Shown: positions 1 to 9,743 of the stretch, one piece after another
Position numbering within the stretch: position 1 is the stretch's first letter
Layout of the letters: every line of letters starts with the position of its first letter
Source: Phycisphaerae bacterium
GTDB taxonomy: Bacteria > Planctomycetota > Phycisphaerae > UBA1845 > UTPLA1
Assembly: GCA_035275405.1 (NCBI GenBank)
Contig: DATEMU010000003.1
Coordinates: forward strand, 620,001-684,000
Length of the DNA stretch: 64,000 bases
Direction of reading: 5' to 3'
Position numbers and translations under genes: made by a program
Notes under the pieces: model-generated
What the model saw: only the letters and a program-made list of their open reading frames with translations
Databases searched by the model: none
Told to the model about the DNA's origin: nothing

Positions 1-1
1 C

Positions 2-2065
2 GGCTATCAAAGCCAACCCTGGGCGGCCATGATGTTTCTCGCCGCCGCGCAAAAATCGGCCAAGCGGCGAATCCGCATCGAGCGTTGGTTGCTCCTCATC
101 CTGCGCACGCTGATCATCGTCCTCCTTGGCGCGGCGATCGCCCGACCTCTCGCGACGGGGTCGTTGCTCGGCGACGCCCTCGCCCGCCCGCGATTCGATC
201 GGGTCATCCTTCTCGACGACAGTTTCTCGATGCAGGCCGTTCACCCGGACGGGTCCACCTCGTTCGACGCCGCCAAGGCCCTGGCGCGAAAAATTATTGA
301 ACAATCCGATGCTCGCGACGGTTTGGCGCTGATTGCCGCGTCGCAATCGCCGCGCACCTGGATGGACCAACCGGTGCACGATCGCCAGGCGCTCCGCGGC
401 ATCCTCGACGGATGGAAGTGCTCGTGGGCGACCGGCGACGTACCGGGTGCGATGCGGTTGTCCGCAGACGTCTTGTCGCGTGGACAGGCGGCCGCCGGCG
501 CCCGGTGGGTGTATTTCATCAGTGACGGAACCGCGGCGTCGCACACCATCTCCAATAGGGCGACCTCGGCTCCCGCGGAGTTGGGAAAGCGCTGGCCTAC
601 TATTGACCGAATCATCGTGCTCAACGTCGGGCCCGCCTCGCGGGACAATGTCGCTGTGACGGCATTAACGGCGGCCAGTCAAATCGTCGGCGTCGGCGTC
701 CCCGCCCGATTCAATGTTCGACTCACCAATCATGGAGCCCGCCCACTCGAACGGGTGAACTGCGATGTCCTGGTCGACGGCGCCGTCGCTTCCACTCGGA
801 CGATCGGTCCGATCGAACCCCACGGCGAGGCCAGTGATCCGTTCGAGCTGGTGTTCAACACGGAAGGGCCGCATCGCGTCGCGGCACAAATCAAAACGGA
901 TGACGCCATGCCCGCCGATAACACGCGATTCCTCGGGGTGCAAGTCGCGTCCGACCTGTCGGTCCTAGCGGTGGAAGGATCGGACGATTCTCGAAGAGCG
1001 GCGCGCGAGTTGTTCTACTATGCCGTGGCGGTCTCGTCGTCAACGTCACGGCCTGAGCGAACGAATATCCAGATAAAGACGATCGCTCCACTCGAACTCG
1101 AGGGGGAGGTTCTCGCGGATTATTCGGTCGTCGTGCTGGGAAACGTGCGAAATCTGCCAGACGCCGAGTGGGGGCGAATTGAGCGTTTTGTGCGCACCGG
1201 CGGCGGCCTCCTGGTGGTCTGCGGCGACCGCATCCTGACGGATCATTTCAACGATGTCGCCGCCCGCCATACCGGCCTTTTTTCATTTGAACTCGAAGAC
1301 CAGGCGAAGGCGTTGGCCGAGCCGTGGCGCGTTCGCCTCGATGAACCGGGACATCTGGCCCTGGCCGACCTCGTCCATAGCGATCGCGGAGGACTTCGCG
1401 CCGCTCATGTGAATTCCTATTGGAAATGCCGGCCGCGCGCGACCGAACGGGAGCTGCATGCCCCGCTTCGGCTGTCGAACGGCGACCCGCTCTTGATCCA
1501 GTCCGATGTCGGGCAGGGGCGGGCATTGTTCTGGCTGACCAGTGCGAACATGGCCTGGAACAACCTGCCCGCCAAGCCGGACTTTGTCCCGCTCATGCTG
1601 AACCTCACGCTCTTTGCCGCCGGTGGTGATCGAAGCACGACGAACTTGCTCATCGGCCAGAGCATACTTCACTTGGACCAAGGAAAGGAACCCCGCAGCG
1701 CGGGCGTCGTTCAGCGCCCCGATGGCGCGTCGGTAAAAGTAGATTGGACAGACACCTCGGGCGGCACGGCCGTCGTCTATGCCGGCACGGATCGACCCGG
1801 ATTCTACGGCGTCACGGCGGGCCGCGAGCGCTTTATCGACGCCGTCAACATCGATCCCCGTGAAAGCGATCTTGCGCCGGTCGACGCCACGGTCGTCCGC
1901 CGGTTACTGGGCGACGACGTTAGGTTTGCTGCGCAGGTGGAAGACGCACTGGCCGACCTCGGCACCCGGCCCCCGCGGGAGATCGCGCCGCTTATTATGG
2001 TCGTGCTGCTCATGGTTCTTTCACTGGAGACCATCATGGCCATGCTCTTCCGGGGGCAATCATGA
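2..2065 (+). CDS. BatA/VWA-type membrane protein, 5' end cut off by the window
   Basis: The frame is open from base 2, and the residues before the first ATG (position 29) already match the BatA N-terminal motif (WAAMMFLAAAQKSAKRRIRI). The true start therefore lies upstream of the window, giving 687 codons here. A hydrophobic segment follows the basic stretch (WLLLILRTLIIVLLGAAIA), then a VWA-like domain opening with LLDDSFSMQ (a D-x-S-x-S metal site), an Ig-like middle, a region like the glutamine-amidotransferase fold (YSVVVLGNVRNLPDAEW), and a C-terminal membrane helix. Proteins of this build usually follow MoxR ATPase and DUF58 genes and are thought to act in cell-envelope chaperoning or stress tolerance. 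That role is inferred from the family. The stop overlaps the next start by ATGA, so the two are probably translationally coupled. Confidence 0.85.
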   Translation, partial: GYQSQPWAAMMFLAAAQKSAKRRIRIERWLLLILRTLIIVLLGAAIARPLATGSLLGDALARPRFDRVILLDDSFSMQAVHPDGSTSFDAAKALARKIIEQSDARDGLALIAASQSPRTWMDQPVHDRQALRGILDGWKCSWATGDVPGAMRLSADVLSRGQAAAGARWVYFISDGTAASHTISNRATSAPAELGKRWPTIDRIIVLNVGPASRDNVAVTALTAASQIVGVGVPARFNVRLTNHGARPLERVNCDVLVDGAVASTRTIGPIEPHGEASDPFELVFNTEGPHRVAAQIKTDDAMPADNTRFLGVQVASDLSVLAVEGSDDSRRAARELFYYAVAVSSSTSRPERTNIQIKTIAPLELEGEVLADYSVVVLGNVRNLPDAEWGRIERFVRTGGGLLVVCGDRILTDHFNDVAARHTGLFSFELEDQAKALAEPWRVRLDEPGHLALADLVHSDRGGLRAAHVNSYWKCRPRATERELHAPLRLSNGDPLLIQSDVGQGRALFWLTSANMAWNNLPAKPDFVPLMLNLTLFAAGGDRSTTNLLIGQSILHLDQGKEPRSAGVVQRPDGASVKVDWTDTSGGTAVVYAGTDRPGFYGVTAGRERFIDAVNIDPRESDLAPVDATVVRRLLGDDVRFAAQVEDALADLGTRPPREIAPLIMVVLLMVLSLETIMAMLFRGQS

Positions 2066-4467
2066 CGGGTCTCTTGGAAACGCTTCTAGGCCTGGACCGC
2101 ATCCGTCTTGCGGACGAGGGTCCGGTCTCGCTGCAATTTGCCGCGCCCCCGGCGCCGTGGATCATGCTCGTCGGAGCCGTGGTCGCCGGCATCGTCGTCT
2201 GGTTCGCCTATCGCCTCGAACCCCATCCGCGGCCGTTTCGCTGGACGCTGGCGGTCCTTCGATTCGGCGCGATCATGACGGCCCTTTTTATTTGTGGTCA
2301 GCCGATGCTCGTCTTGCGGCGCAATCACGTGGATCCATCGTACGTCGCCGTTCTCGTCGACCGTTCGGCGAGCATGGCCGCGCGCGACGCGGCGCCCACG
2401 CTCGTCGATCCGCCGAGTCGCGAGCCGCTGACGCGATGGCAAGAGGCCGCGGGGGCCTTGACCGCTCCCGAGGGTGGAATGTTGGGCCGGCTCGGCGAGC
2501 GGCATCGACTGGGGTTGTGGCTTTTTGGAAAGCAGGCCGAACCGCTGGCGGTTTTGGACGTCAAGGATGCGGATCATTCGAAAATCACTCGGAATCTCGA
2601 ATCAGTAGTTCCGATGGGAAGCGGCACCGACGTTTCCGGCTCCATTGTCCAGGTCGTTCACCAGACGCAGGGCCATCGCATGGCCGGCCTCGTCGTCATC
2701 AGCGACGGCCGCCAGACCGCCGCCGATGACATCGAGGAGGCGGTCAGCGCCGCGCTGGCGCGATCCATCCCGGTACATGTTGTCGCGGTGGGTTCGACCC
2801 AGCCACGCCGCGATCTGGCCGTCGCCTCGATCTGGGCGCCGGAAGAGGTCTTCTTGAGCGATACGGTTGCCGTTCGTTACGAGATCGAGGCGGTCGGCAT
2901 CGATGTGCCCTTGTCCATCGTCGTAGAACTGTCCGACGCCGCACGTCGGGAAGTCATCGCCACGCAGACGCACCAGGCCGTTCCCCTTGGGCCGCCGGCC
3001 AAGGGCGAGTTTCAATACCGCCCCACGGCGGTGGGCCGGCGCGTCCTTCAAGTGTCCGTCCGACCCTGCGCGGGCGAGCTGGAACTGGAAAACAATTTTG
3101 CCCAGACGTCGGTGACGGCGCATGACGAGAAGATCGGCGTGCTCTATGTCGAGGACATGCCGCGTTTCGAATATCGCTATTTGAAGAACCTGCTGCTTCG
3201 CGAAAGCGGCATCGAAAGTAGTTGCCTCCTCCTGGGGGCGACGTCGGGCTTTCTGCAGGAAGGGACGCTGCCGATTCGGCGGTTTCCCCAGAGCATCGAG
3301 GAACTACGCCCGTACGACGTGATCGTCCTCGGCGATGTCGATCCCCGCGGCGACTGGCTGACACCGGTTCAGCAATCGCTGCTCGTGGATTTTGTTTCGA
3401 AACAGGGCGGCGGATTGGCGTTCATCGCGGGCGAACGAAACATGCCGCAACGGCTTCGTCAGACTCCTCTGGAAAAGCTCCTACCCGTGGAGATCGACCC
3501 TCACTTTCACGGTCGGTACGAAAAGGCTTTGGCGGAGGAATTCCGAATTCAACTCACCAGCGAAGGCCAGTCCCACCCGATCTTTCAATTGAGAGATGAG
3601 ACCCTGCGGCCGGGCGACGAAATGCCCTCGATGCCGGGCCTCTACTGGTACGCCCGCGTGCTGGGGCCGCAGCCGGCCGCCAGCGTATTAGCGGTTCACC
3701 CGACGGCGCAATCGGCGGGCGGGCCGATTCCCCTCGCCGTGCTGGGACGATACGGCGCGGGGCGGACATTTTATCTTGGCAGCGACGATCTCTGGCGCTT
3801 GCGGCAGGACTCCGGTGAAATATTTTACGACACATTTTGGTTGCAAGCCCTGCACACACTCGCCCGCGCCAGAAAGCTCGGCGAGGGGCGGCCCTGGCGG
3901 CTGGAGGCGGATCGGGGGCGATGCGAAGTCGGGGAAAAAATCCAGGTCAGACTGACGGCGTCAACTGACTTGCCGATCGGCGATTTGACCACCATCGCCG
4001 GTCAGGTGCGCGATGCCGCTGATGAACTCGTGGGGCGGCTTGTCTTGCGATCAAACGGGCCGGCAACCCGCGTGTTCGAAGGCGAATTCCGGCCGCGGCG
4101 ACCGGGGACCCTCGCACTGATCGCCGAGCCACCGGCAGCGGGCGCCCCTGCGCGCCGTTACGCAAGAAACGTCACGGTTGTCGCCGGCGACGTCGAGCAG
4201 CGGCGGCTGGAGGCGGATCACGAATATTTACAGCGACTCGCGCGACGAACCGGCGGTCGTTTTTGGCGCCTTACGAACGACTCGGCGGGCGCCGTTTCGG
4301 TCGACGGACTGGACCTCAATGCCCTGGCATCGGTGATCCCCGATCGAAGCATCCAAATCGCCGACGACATCGAGGAGCCGCTGTGGGACAAGGGCGTGAT
4401 TCTCCTACTCTTTGTGACGCTGATCGGAACAGAATGGACCATGCGTCGATCGGCGGGAATGGCGTGA
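2062..4467 (+). CDS. VWA domain membrane protein of the BatA operon
   Basis: 801 residues. Two N-terminal membrane helices (about 33-50 and 61-79) precede a VWA domain that begins YVAVLVDRSASM, with the metal-site DRSAS at 100-104. The middle carries a CARF/Ig-like stretch and then a region resembling the glutamine-amidotransferase-like fold (LYVEDMPRFEYRYLKNLL near 354, YDVIVLGDVDP further on), without an obvious catalytic Cys. A last helix near 776-795 anchors the C-terminus. The start ATG overlaps the upstream stop (ATGA), and the stop overlaps a GTG start downstream (GTGA), which is strong evidence for one operon. A scaffold role in the envelope is family-level inference; the exact function is unknown. 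Confidence 0.85.
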   Translation: MTGLLETLLGLDRIRLADEGPVSLQFAAPPAPWIMLVGAVVAGIVVWFAYRLEPHPRPFRWTLAVLRFGAIMTALFICGQPMLVLRRNHVDPSYVAVLVDRSASMAARDAAPTLVDPPSREPLTRWQEAAGALTAPEGGMLGRLGERHRLGLWLFGKQAEPLAVLDVKDADHSKITRNLESVVPMGSGTDVSGSIVQVVHQTQGHRMAGLVVISDGRQTAADDIEEAVSAALARSIPVHVVAVGSTQPRRDLAVASIWAPEEVFLSDTVAVRYEIEAVGIDVPLSIVVELSDAARREVIATQTHQAVPLGPPAKGEFQYRPTAVGRRVLQVSVRPCAGELELENNFAQTSVTAHDEKIGVLYVEDMPRFEYRYLKNLLLRESGIESSCLLLGATSGFLQEGTLPIRRFPQSIEELRPYDVIVLGDVDPRGDWLTPVQQSLLVDFVSKQGGGLAFIAGERNMPQRLRQTPLEKLLPVEIDPHFHGRYEKALAEEFRIQLTSEGQSHPIFQLRDETLRPGDEMPSMPGLYWYARVLGPQPAASVLAVHPTAQSAGGPIPLAVLGRYGAGRTFYLGSDDLWRLRQDSGEIFYDTFWLQALHTLARARKLGEGRPWRLEADRGRCEVGEKIQVRLTASTDLPIGDLTTIAGQVRDAADELVGRLVLRSNGPATRVFEGEFRPRRPGTLALIAEPPAAGAPARRYARNVTVVAGDVEQRRLEADHEYLQRLARRTGGRFWRLTNDSAGAVSVDGLDLNALASVIPDRSIQIADDIEEPLWDKGVILLLFVTLIGTEWTMRRSAGMA

Positions 4468-7400
4468 ACGAGCAAGCGACAAATGTCGAAACGAATGCGA
4501 TGCTGGCGGACCTGCGCCGCGTCCGCCGGCGGGTGCGCGCACTTCTCGTCGTAGAGGCCATCGGCCGGCTCATTGCGTGGGTAATATTGATGGCCGCCAT
4601 CCTGGCGGTGTTGGATTGGTGGGTTCGATTTCCCTGGTTTGTCCGCATCAACTTTCTGGCCCTCGGGACCGTCTTCGCGCTCTGGTGGGCTTATCGCGCC
4701 ATTTGGCGGCCGCTGACCGCGCCCATCCATCTGGATCAACTGGCCCTCGGACTCAAGGCCCTCCCGGCGCATGTGAAAGACCGGCTGGCCGGGACCGTCG
4801 CGTATTTGCAGGCGGGTGGAGAGGGCTCGGACGAGATGTGGCGACAGGTCGTGAGCGAGACGATCCGCTCCACCGAGGGCCTTCCATCGCGGGGCCTCCT
4901 CCGCGCCCGCCCGGCGATTCGCTCAACTCTCTCTACCATGGGTGCCTTGACCGCTGTCGGCCTGGTCGCGTGGTTGGCCCCGGGTTTCGTTTCCACGGGA
5001 GTCATCCGACTCGCTCGGCCATTCGCCGCGGTTGAATGGCCCAAGGCAGCGCAGATTTCCCCACTGACGACGGATGTCGTTGTGGCCTGGGGCGAGGCCT
5101 TCACCGCCCAAATGCGGCTGGATCGCGGGGATCGAGCCTCGACGCGGGCCTTCGTTCATTGGAGTTCGTCGTCGCAGCACCGCCAACGCGAGCAAATGCG
5201 CCGCGACGCCGACGGCGTCTATCGGTTCACTCTGGAGAACATTCGCTCCCCCCTTTCCTATAGCTTCTCTGCGGGCGACGATGACACGGCCAATCGTCCG
5301 TTTCAGGTCAAGGTCGTGAAACGGCCTGCCGTCACTGCCGCCCGTGTGACTGTTACGCCGCCCCCATATGCCCGTCACTTACCCGCGCACTCGCGCGTAT
5401 TGGACGACGCGCCGGTAACGGCGCTGCGCGGCAGCCAAGCCCGATTCGACGTGACGCCGGATCGTCCGATCGGGAGCGACGGAGCTTCCAAGGCGGCGTT
5501 GATCCTCGACGGCGAATGTCGCGTGCCGCTGATCGCCGAGAATCCGGCCGGCGCGATGTTTTCGGCGAATGTGACGCTTGATCGAAGCACGACGATTGAG
5601 ACGGCATTGGTCGATGCCGACGGCCTCGAATCGCGCGGCGGACCCGTTTATCGAATTCGCGTGAGACCGGACGAGCTGCCGACGGTCGCCATTCAGCGCC
5701 CCGCCGGCGTCAGCGAGGCGACGCCGGCCGCCATCGTGGAGCTTCAAGCGACGGCGCAGGATGATGTGGGTTTGGCCGCCTTTACCCTTCTGGCCTCTAA
5801 GAACACGCCGGAGTTTCAGACCGTCGCCGATCTCTTGACGATCGCGCGTGACGGTCCTTCGGAGGGCGAATCAGCGTCGAGGCCGGCGCCGCCGCCGCTG
5901 CGCTGCGCGCTGGTCTATTCATGGAATATCGAGACGCTGAAGCCGGTGCCGGGCGACGCCATTCGGATTTGCGTCGAGGCGCGGGACGGTTTCGACCTCG
6001 ACGGCCGTACGCACGAGCCTGTTCGTTCGCTGATCGTCACCATCAACATCATCTCTCTGGAACAGTTCGCGGATCGGCTGCGGTCTGAGCTGATGGCCGT
6101 CCGCGGTCCCTTGCGCGATTTGTTGACGGACCTGCTTGCCGCAGCCGAGCGGACTCAACAACTCGATCAGAATCCGGCCGCAGCGACGCCCCTTGATGCC
6201 ACGGAGCGCCAGGCCGTCGAATCGCTCGTGGCTCGTCTCCAGCGATTGACGGCCCAGAGCCGTCAGGCCGCCGAAAAGACCCAGGAAGTCGCTCAAAGGG
6301 CCGCCCGCAATGGGGCCGCGACATCGGAATCCATGCGCCAGGCTGAACGCCTGGCTCGGCGGCTTCGCGGGTCCGTAGAGGAACGGTTGAAAGAGGCGGC
6401 CCAGTCGTTGGCGAGGTCCGGCGACGCGCGGAAGGCCGACGTCCAACACGAACACCTGCAGGCCTCGCGGGATGCGCAGGATGAAGTCGCCGGTGTGCTG
6501 CAATCGATGCTTGACGAGGTCGAGCGTTGGAGCGAATTCGAGGAGCTCGTTCGTAAGCTGCGCGAGGTGCTCGATCGCCAGGAGGCGCTCGAACGCGACA
6601 CCGCCTCGCTGGCCAGGATCGCCGGTCGGTCGCTGGGCGAGACCGGTGAATCGTCGTTGCCGATGCTCGCGGCGCGTCAATCGCAACTGCGATCGGACGT
6701 GTCCACACTGATTCAAACCATGCAGACCTGGGCGCGGCAGAAATTGGAAAGCGAAACGGCGGCGAGCTTGTCGGTCGACGCGGCAGCCCGACTCGCCGAA
6801 GAAAAGGCCCTGCCGGCGAACATGGATCAGGCGACCCAGTCCATCGCCGAGGGCCGATTCAGCAGGGCATCCGAAGCGCAGCGCGGGGCCGCGGCGATTC
6901 TTCGGGCCATGATCGCGGCGTTGGAGAAGAAGCCCGACCGGGAATTGGCGGACCTTTCCCGGGCGCTTCAGGACCTGACGGCGCGGTTGCGGAAGATTAT
7001 CGCGGCGCAGGAGGCGCTCCTGCGCGATACGGAGGCAGCCGCTTCGACGGGCGGGGCGGAGGAGACGCTGCTGAAGCTCGCCGACCGTCAGATGACGCTG
7101 CACAAGACAAGCCGGGCCGCAGCCGCGAAGGTCAAGGACTCTGAAGAGGAAGGACCGGCTGCAAGGAAGGCCATCCACGGCGCGGCGGATCGAATGCAGA
7201 CCGCCGGAGAATTGTTGGAGCAGGCGGAAGCGGCAAATGTTCCCGACGCGCAGCGCGATGCACTGGACGGACTCCACGCGGCCCTGGAACTTCTTGAACG
7301 ACTGGAAGGGCGGACCGAGCAGGCCATCGCGGAGCGGTCGCTGGCCCAGATCGTCGCCCTGCTCGGCGACCTGCGCCGCGCGCAGGCCGGCCTTCGCGGC

Positions 7401-8654
7401 GAAACCGCCGAAATCCACGCCCGCAGCAGCTCCGACCGGCGGCTGTCGCGGGCGGACAGTCTTCGCGCGGCAAAGTTGGCCAAGGACCAGCGCGGGTTGA
7501 CGACGCCGCTGCAGGAGGTTCGCGAGAAACTGAAATCCAGCGTCGTGTACGACTATGTGTGCATGAGAATCGCCGAGCGAATGGAGTCGGCCGCTGCCAG
7601 GTTGGAGGAAAAGGACTGCCCGGCGGCCCTGTCGGAGCAGGATGACGTTCTGCGCGAGTTGGCGGATCTTCTCCAGGCCGCCGCGGAAGAACCGAAGAAA
7701 GATGAGGCCCGCTTCGTGGACGACTCTGGTGGCGGCGGCGCCGGCAGCCCCACCCCGGAGAAGCCCGTGCCGACGCTGGCGGAATTGAAAGTCCTGCGCC
7801 GCCTGCAAACCGAAGTCAACGCCCGGACTGCCGCATTGGATCGATCGATGCCTGATCCGCTGCTGCGAACGGAGTCGCAGCTCGAGGAAATTCAATTGAC
7901 CGGCGGGCTGCAAAAAGACATTCACGAACTGGCAGTTAAGATGATCGATAAATCCGAAGAACCTAACCGCGATGGGGCCGACGGAGACAAAGAGGAAAAA
8001 GAGAACAAATTCAACAGGACCGATTGGCCGTTTTTTCTGCCGGGCTTCGGACCAACCACACAGCCAGTGGCTCAGGATCAGGAAGCGACGCTGCCTCCCA
8101 AACGCAAGACAAGCGATTCGGTGGTCGACGAGGAACTCGTCCGCAGGTTGCTCGGCGGCCAATCGTCCGTCGTAGACGCCGTCGAGAAGACGATCACCGC
8201 CATGGACGACGCGGCGGAAGGATTACGCGACCGGCTCGACACGGGTGAAAAGACTCAGCGCGTCCAGGTTCAGGTTCTCGAAGGTATTGACCAACTGATC
8301 GCCGAGGCGCGCAAGAATCGCGCCGCCTCGCGCGATCGCTCGTCGACGGTCCGGCGACGCCAGGCCAGGCCGGGCGGCCGTTCCTCGCCGGGCACCCCGG
8401 CGAAGTCGGGCGAGGGAAAGGCCCCGGCAGCGGTCAGTCGCCCGGCAGATCCTCAAGACGCCGCCCGCCGCGGGCGAAAGGGGGGCGATGCGGACAAGAC
8501 CGACTTGTCTCGCGGCTGGGGCTATCTGCCGCAGCGCGATCGCGAGGAGATATCACAGGGGTTCGACGAGCAGTTTCCGGAAAAATACCGCGAGCGAATC
8601 CTCGAGTACTATCGCTCATTGGCGGACGAGGCGCGGCGGAATGCAGAAGAATAG
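4464..8654 (+). CDS. giant coiled-coil membrane protein (DUF4175-like)
   Basis: The frame is open upstream to 4263, but I place the start at the GTG that overlaps the previous stop (GTGA), giving 1396 residues beginning MNEQATNVETNAML. Two helices near 33-55 and 62-82 and a third near 150-170 anchor it. A beta-rich region follows, then several hundred residues of Ala/Glu/Arg/Gln-rich heptad-like coiled coil. The C-terminus carries an acidic/basic linker and ends in WGYLPQRDREEISQGFDEQ...YRERILEYYRSLAD, a tail common to planctomycete proteins that follow BatA/VWA genes. The specific role is unknown; mechanical or scaffold work with its two upstream partners is an inference. A 747-codon frame on the opposite strand is a GC-driven shadow. 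Confidence 0.82.
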   Translation: MNEQATNVETNAMLADLRRVRRRVRALLVVEAIGRLIAWVILMAAILAVLDWWVRFPWFVRINFLALGTVFALWWAYRAIWRPLTAPIHLDQLALGLKALPAHVKDRLAGTVAYLQAGGEGSDEMWRQVVSETIRSTEGLPSRGLLRARPAIRSTLSTMGALTAVGLVAWLAPGFVSTGVIRLARPFAAVEWPKAAQISPLTTDVVVAWGEAFTAQMRLDRGDRASTRAFVHWSSSSQHRQREQMRRDADGVYRFTLENIRSPLSYSFSAGDDDTANRPFQVKVVKRPAVTAARVTVTPPPYARHLPAHSRVLDDAPVTALRGSQARFDVTPDRPIGSDGASKAALILDGECRVPLIAENPAGAMFSANVTLDRSTTIETALVDADGLESRGGPVYRIRVRPDELPTVAIQRPAGVSEATPAAIVELQATAQDDVGLAAFTLLASKNTPEFQTVADLLTIARDGPSEGESASRPAPPPLRCALVYSWNIETLKPVPGDAIRICVEARDGFDLDGRTHEPVRSLIVTINIISLEQFADRLRSELMAVRGPLRDLLTDLLAAAERTQQLDQNPAAATPLDATERQAVESLVARLQRLTAQSRQAAEKTQEVAQRAARNGAATSESMRQAERLARRLRGSVEERLKEAAQSLARSGDARKADVQHEHLQASRDAQDEVAGVLQSMLDEVERWSEFEELVRKLREVLDRQEALERDTASLARIAGRSLGETGESSLPMLAARQSQLRSDVSTLIQTMQTWARQKLESETAASLSVDAAARLAEEKALPANMDQATQSIAEGRFSRASEAQRGAAAILRAMIAALEKKPDRELADLSRALQDLTARLRKIIAAQEALLRDTEAAASTGGAEETLLKLADRQMTLHKTSRAAAAKVKDSEEEGPAARKAIHGAADRMQTAGELLEQAEAANVPDAQRDALDGLHAALELLERLEGRTEQAIAERSLAQIVALLGDLRRAQAGLRGETAEIHARSSSDRRLSRADSLRAAKLAKDQRGLTTPLQEVREKLKSSVVYDYVCMRIAERMESAAARLEEKDCPAALSEQDDVLRELADLLQAAAEEPKKDEARFVDDSGGGGAGSPTPEKPVPTLAELKVLRRLQTEVNARTAALDRSMPDPLLRTESQLEEIQLTGGLQKDIHELAVKMIDKSEEPNRDGADGDKEEKENKFNRTDWPFFLPGFGPTTQPVAQDQEATLPPKRKTSDSVVDEELVRRLLGGQSSVVDAVEKTITAMDDAAEGLRDRLDTGEKTQRVQVQVLEGIDQLIAEARKNRAASRDRSSTVRRRQARPGGRSSPGTPAKSGEGKAPAAVSRPADPQDAARRGRKGGDADKTDLSRGWGYLPQRDREEISQGFDEQFPEKYRERILEYYRSLADEARRNAEE

Positions 8655-9735
8655 CAAAGGGCGAATAGCGAATAGCGAAACCCGAGGCGGTCCATCCCGC
8701 GTCCGGGGTTCAATCTCTTCTTTCGCTATTCGCTATTCGCTATTCGCCATTCTCCTTTGCCCTTCCGCCCTGGCCCAGGCCCCCTCGACTCAGCCGATCG
8801 ATTCGAGAGAAAAAGCTTCGGAACAGCAGCTCGCCATCAACAAGGGCCTCGCTTGGCTGTCCAAGCAGCAGAAGCCCGATGGCTCGTGGGGCAGCGAGTC
8901 GCAGTATGGCCGGCATGTCGGCATCACCTCGCTCGGCGCCCTGGCGTTCGTGGAAAGTGGCAGCGTCCCGGGTCGCGGGCCGTACGCGAAGAATGTCGAG
9001 AATGCGCTGGCGTTCGTCCTCGATTCGGCCTCGGAACAGTCGGGACTCATCGCCGCCGAAACCTCATACGGCCCGATGTACGGTCACGGCTTCGCGACGC
9101 TTTTTCTCGGCGAGATGTACGGCATGTCGCCCCGACCGGACCTCCGCGAGAAATTGCAAAAGGCCGTCGCCCTCATCGTCCGCACGCAGAATGACCGTGG
9201 CGGCTGGCGGTATCATCCGATCCGCGCCGACGCCGATCTGTCGGTCACGATCTGCCAGGTGATGGCCCTGCGCTCCGCGCGCAACGCCGGCATTGAAGTT
9301 CCCAAGAGCACGATCGACCGGGCGATTCAATATGTCCACGACAGCCAGAATCCCGACGGCGGCTTTCGCTATATGCTCGACTCGGCGGGCTCGATGTTCG
9401 CGCGCTCGGCGGCGGGCGTCGCCGCGCTGTACTACGCGGGGATTCACGACGACGCCTCCACGCGAAAGGGCCTCGTTTACCTCGAAAAGTTTCTGCCCGG
9501 CAAGACGCAGGAGCAGACGCACTACTATTACGGTCAGTACTACGCCGCCCAGGCGATGTTCATGGCCGGCGGCGAGCATTGGGCGCAGTGGTGGCCGGCG
9601 GTTCGCGACGAGCTGCTGGCTAAACAGTCGCCCGATGGGTACTGGCCCGGGGAGGCGGGCAGCGAGTACGGCACGGCCATGGCGCTGATTGTCCTGCAGA
9701 TCCCGAAGCAGACGCTTCCGATTTTTCAGAAATAG
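8641..9735 (+). CDS. secreted toroid-repeat protein (prenyltransferase/squalene-oxidase-like)
   Basis: The chosen start ATG overlaps the end of the upstream gene by 14 bases; the longer frame from 8488 would sit inside that gene. The 364 residues open with a signal peptide whose hydrophobic core (FAIRYSLFAILLCPSALA) is encoded by an inverted copy of a 7-mer repeat. The mature part shows alpha/alpha-toroid repeats: GLAWLSKQQKPDGSWG, TQNDRGGWRYHP and SQNPDGGFRYM, each with the QxxDGxW/F pattern of prenyltransferase and squalene cyclase repeats. Cyclase catalytic motifs are not evident, so it is probably a binding or structural member. It is the fourth gene of the BatA-type operon. Confidence 0.8.
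   Translation: MQKNSKGRIANSETRGGPSRVRGSISSFAIRYSLFAILLCPSALAQAPSTQPIDSREKASEQQLAINKGLAWLSKQQKPDGSWGSESQYGRHVGITSLGALAFVESGSVPGRGPYAKNVENALAFVLDSASEQSGLIAAETSYGPMYGHGFATLFLGEMYGMSPRPDLREKLQKAVALIVRTQNDRGGWRYHPIRADADLSVTICQVMALRSARNAGIEVPKSTIDRAIQYVHDSQNPDGGFRYMLDSAGSMFARSAAGVAALYYAGIHDDASTRKGLVYLEKFLPGKTQEQTHYYYGQYYAAQAMFMAGGEHWAQWWPAVRDELLAKQSPDGYWPGEAGSEYGTAMALIVLQIPKQTLPIFQK
8661..8740. repeat. inverted pair of GCGAATA 7-mer arrays
   Basis: GCGAATAGCGAATAGCGAAA at 8661-8680 is the exact reverse complement of 8721-8740, with one extra unit to 8747. The arms are separated by 40 bases and could fold into a 20-bp stem. Both arms lie inside the toroid-protein gene, and the right arm encodes most of its signal peptide. 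Confidence 0.85.
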
Positions 9736-9743
9736 GTGCGCTG

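Noticed and set aside
5919..8162. 747-codon open frame on the minus strand
   Set aside because: It lies wholly opposite the giant coiled-coil gene; its Arg/Gln/Leu-rich translation is typical of an antisense frame in GC-rich DNA and shows no domain.
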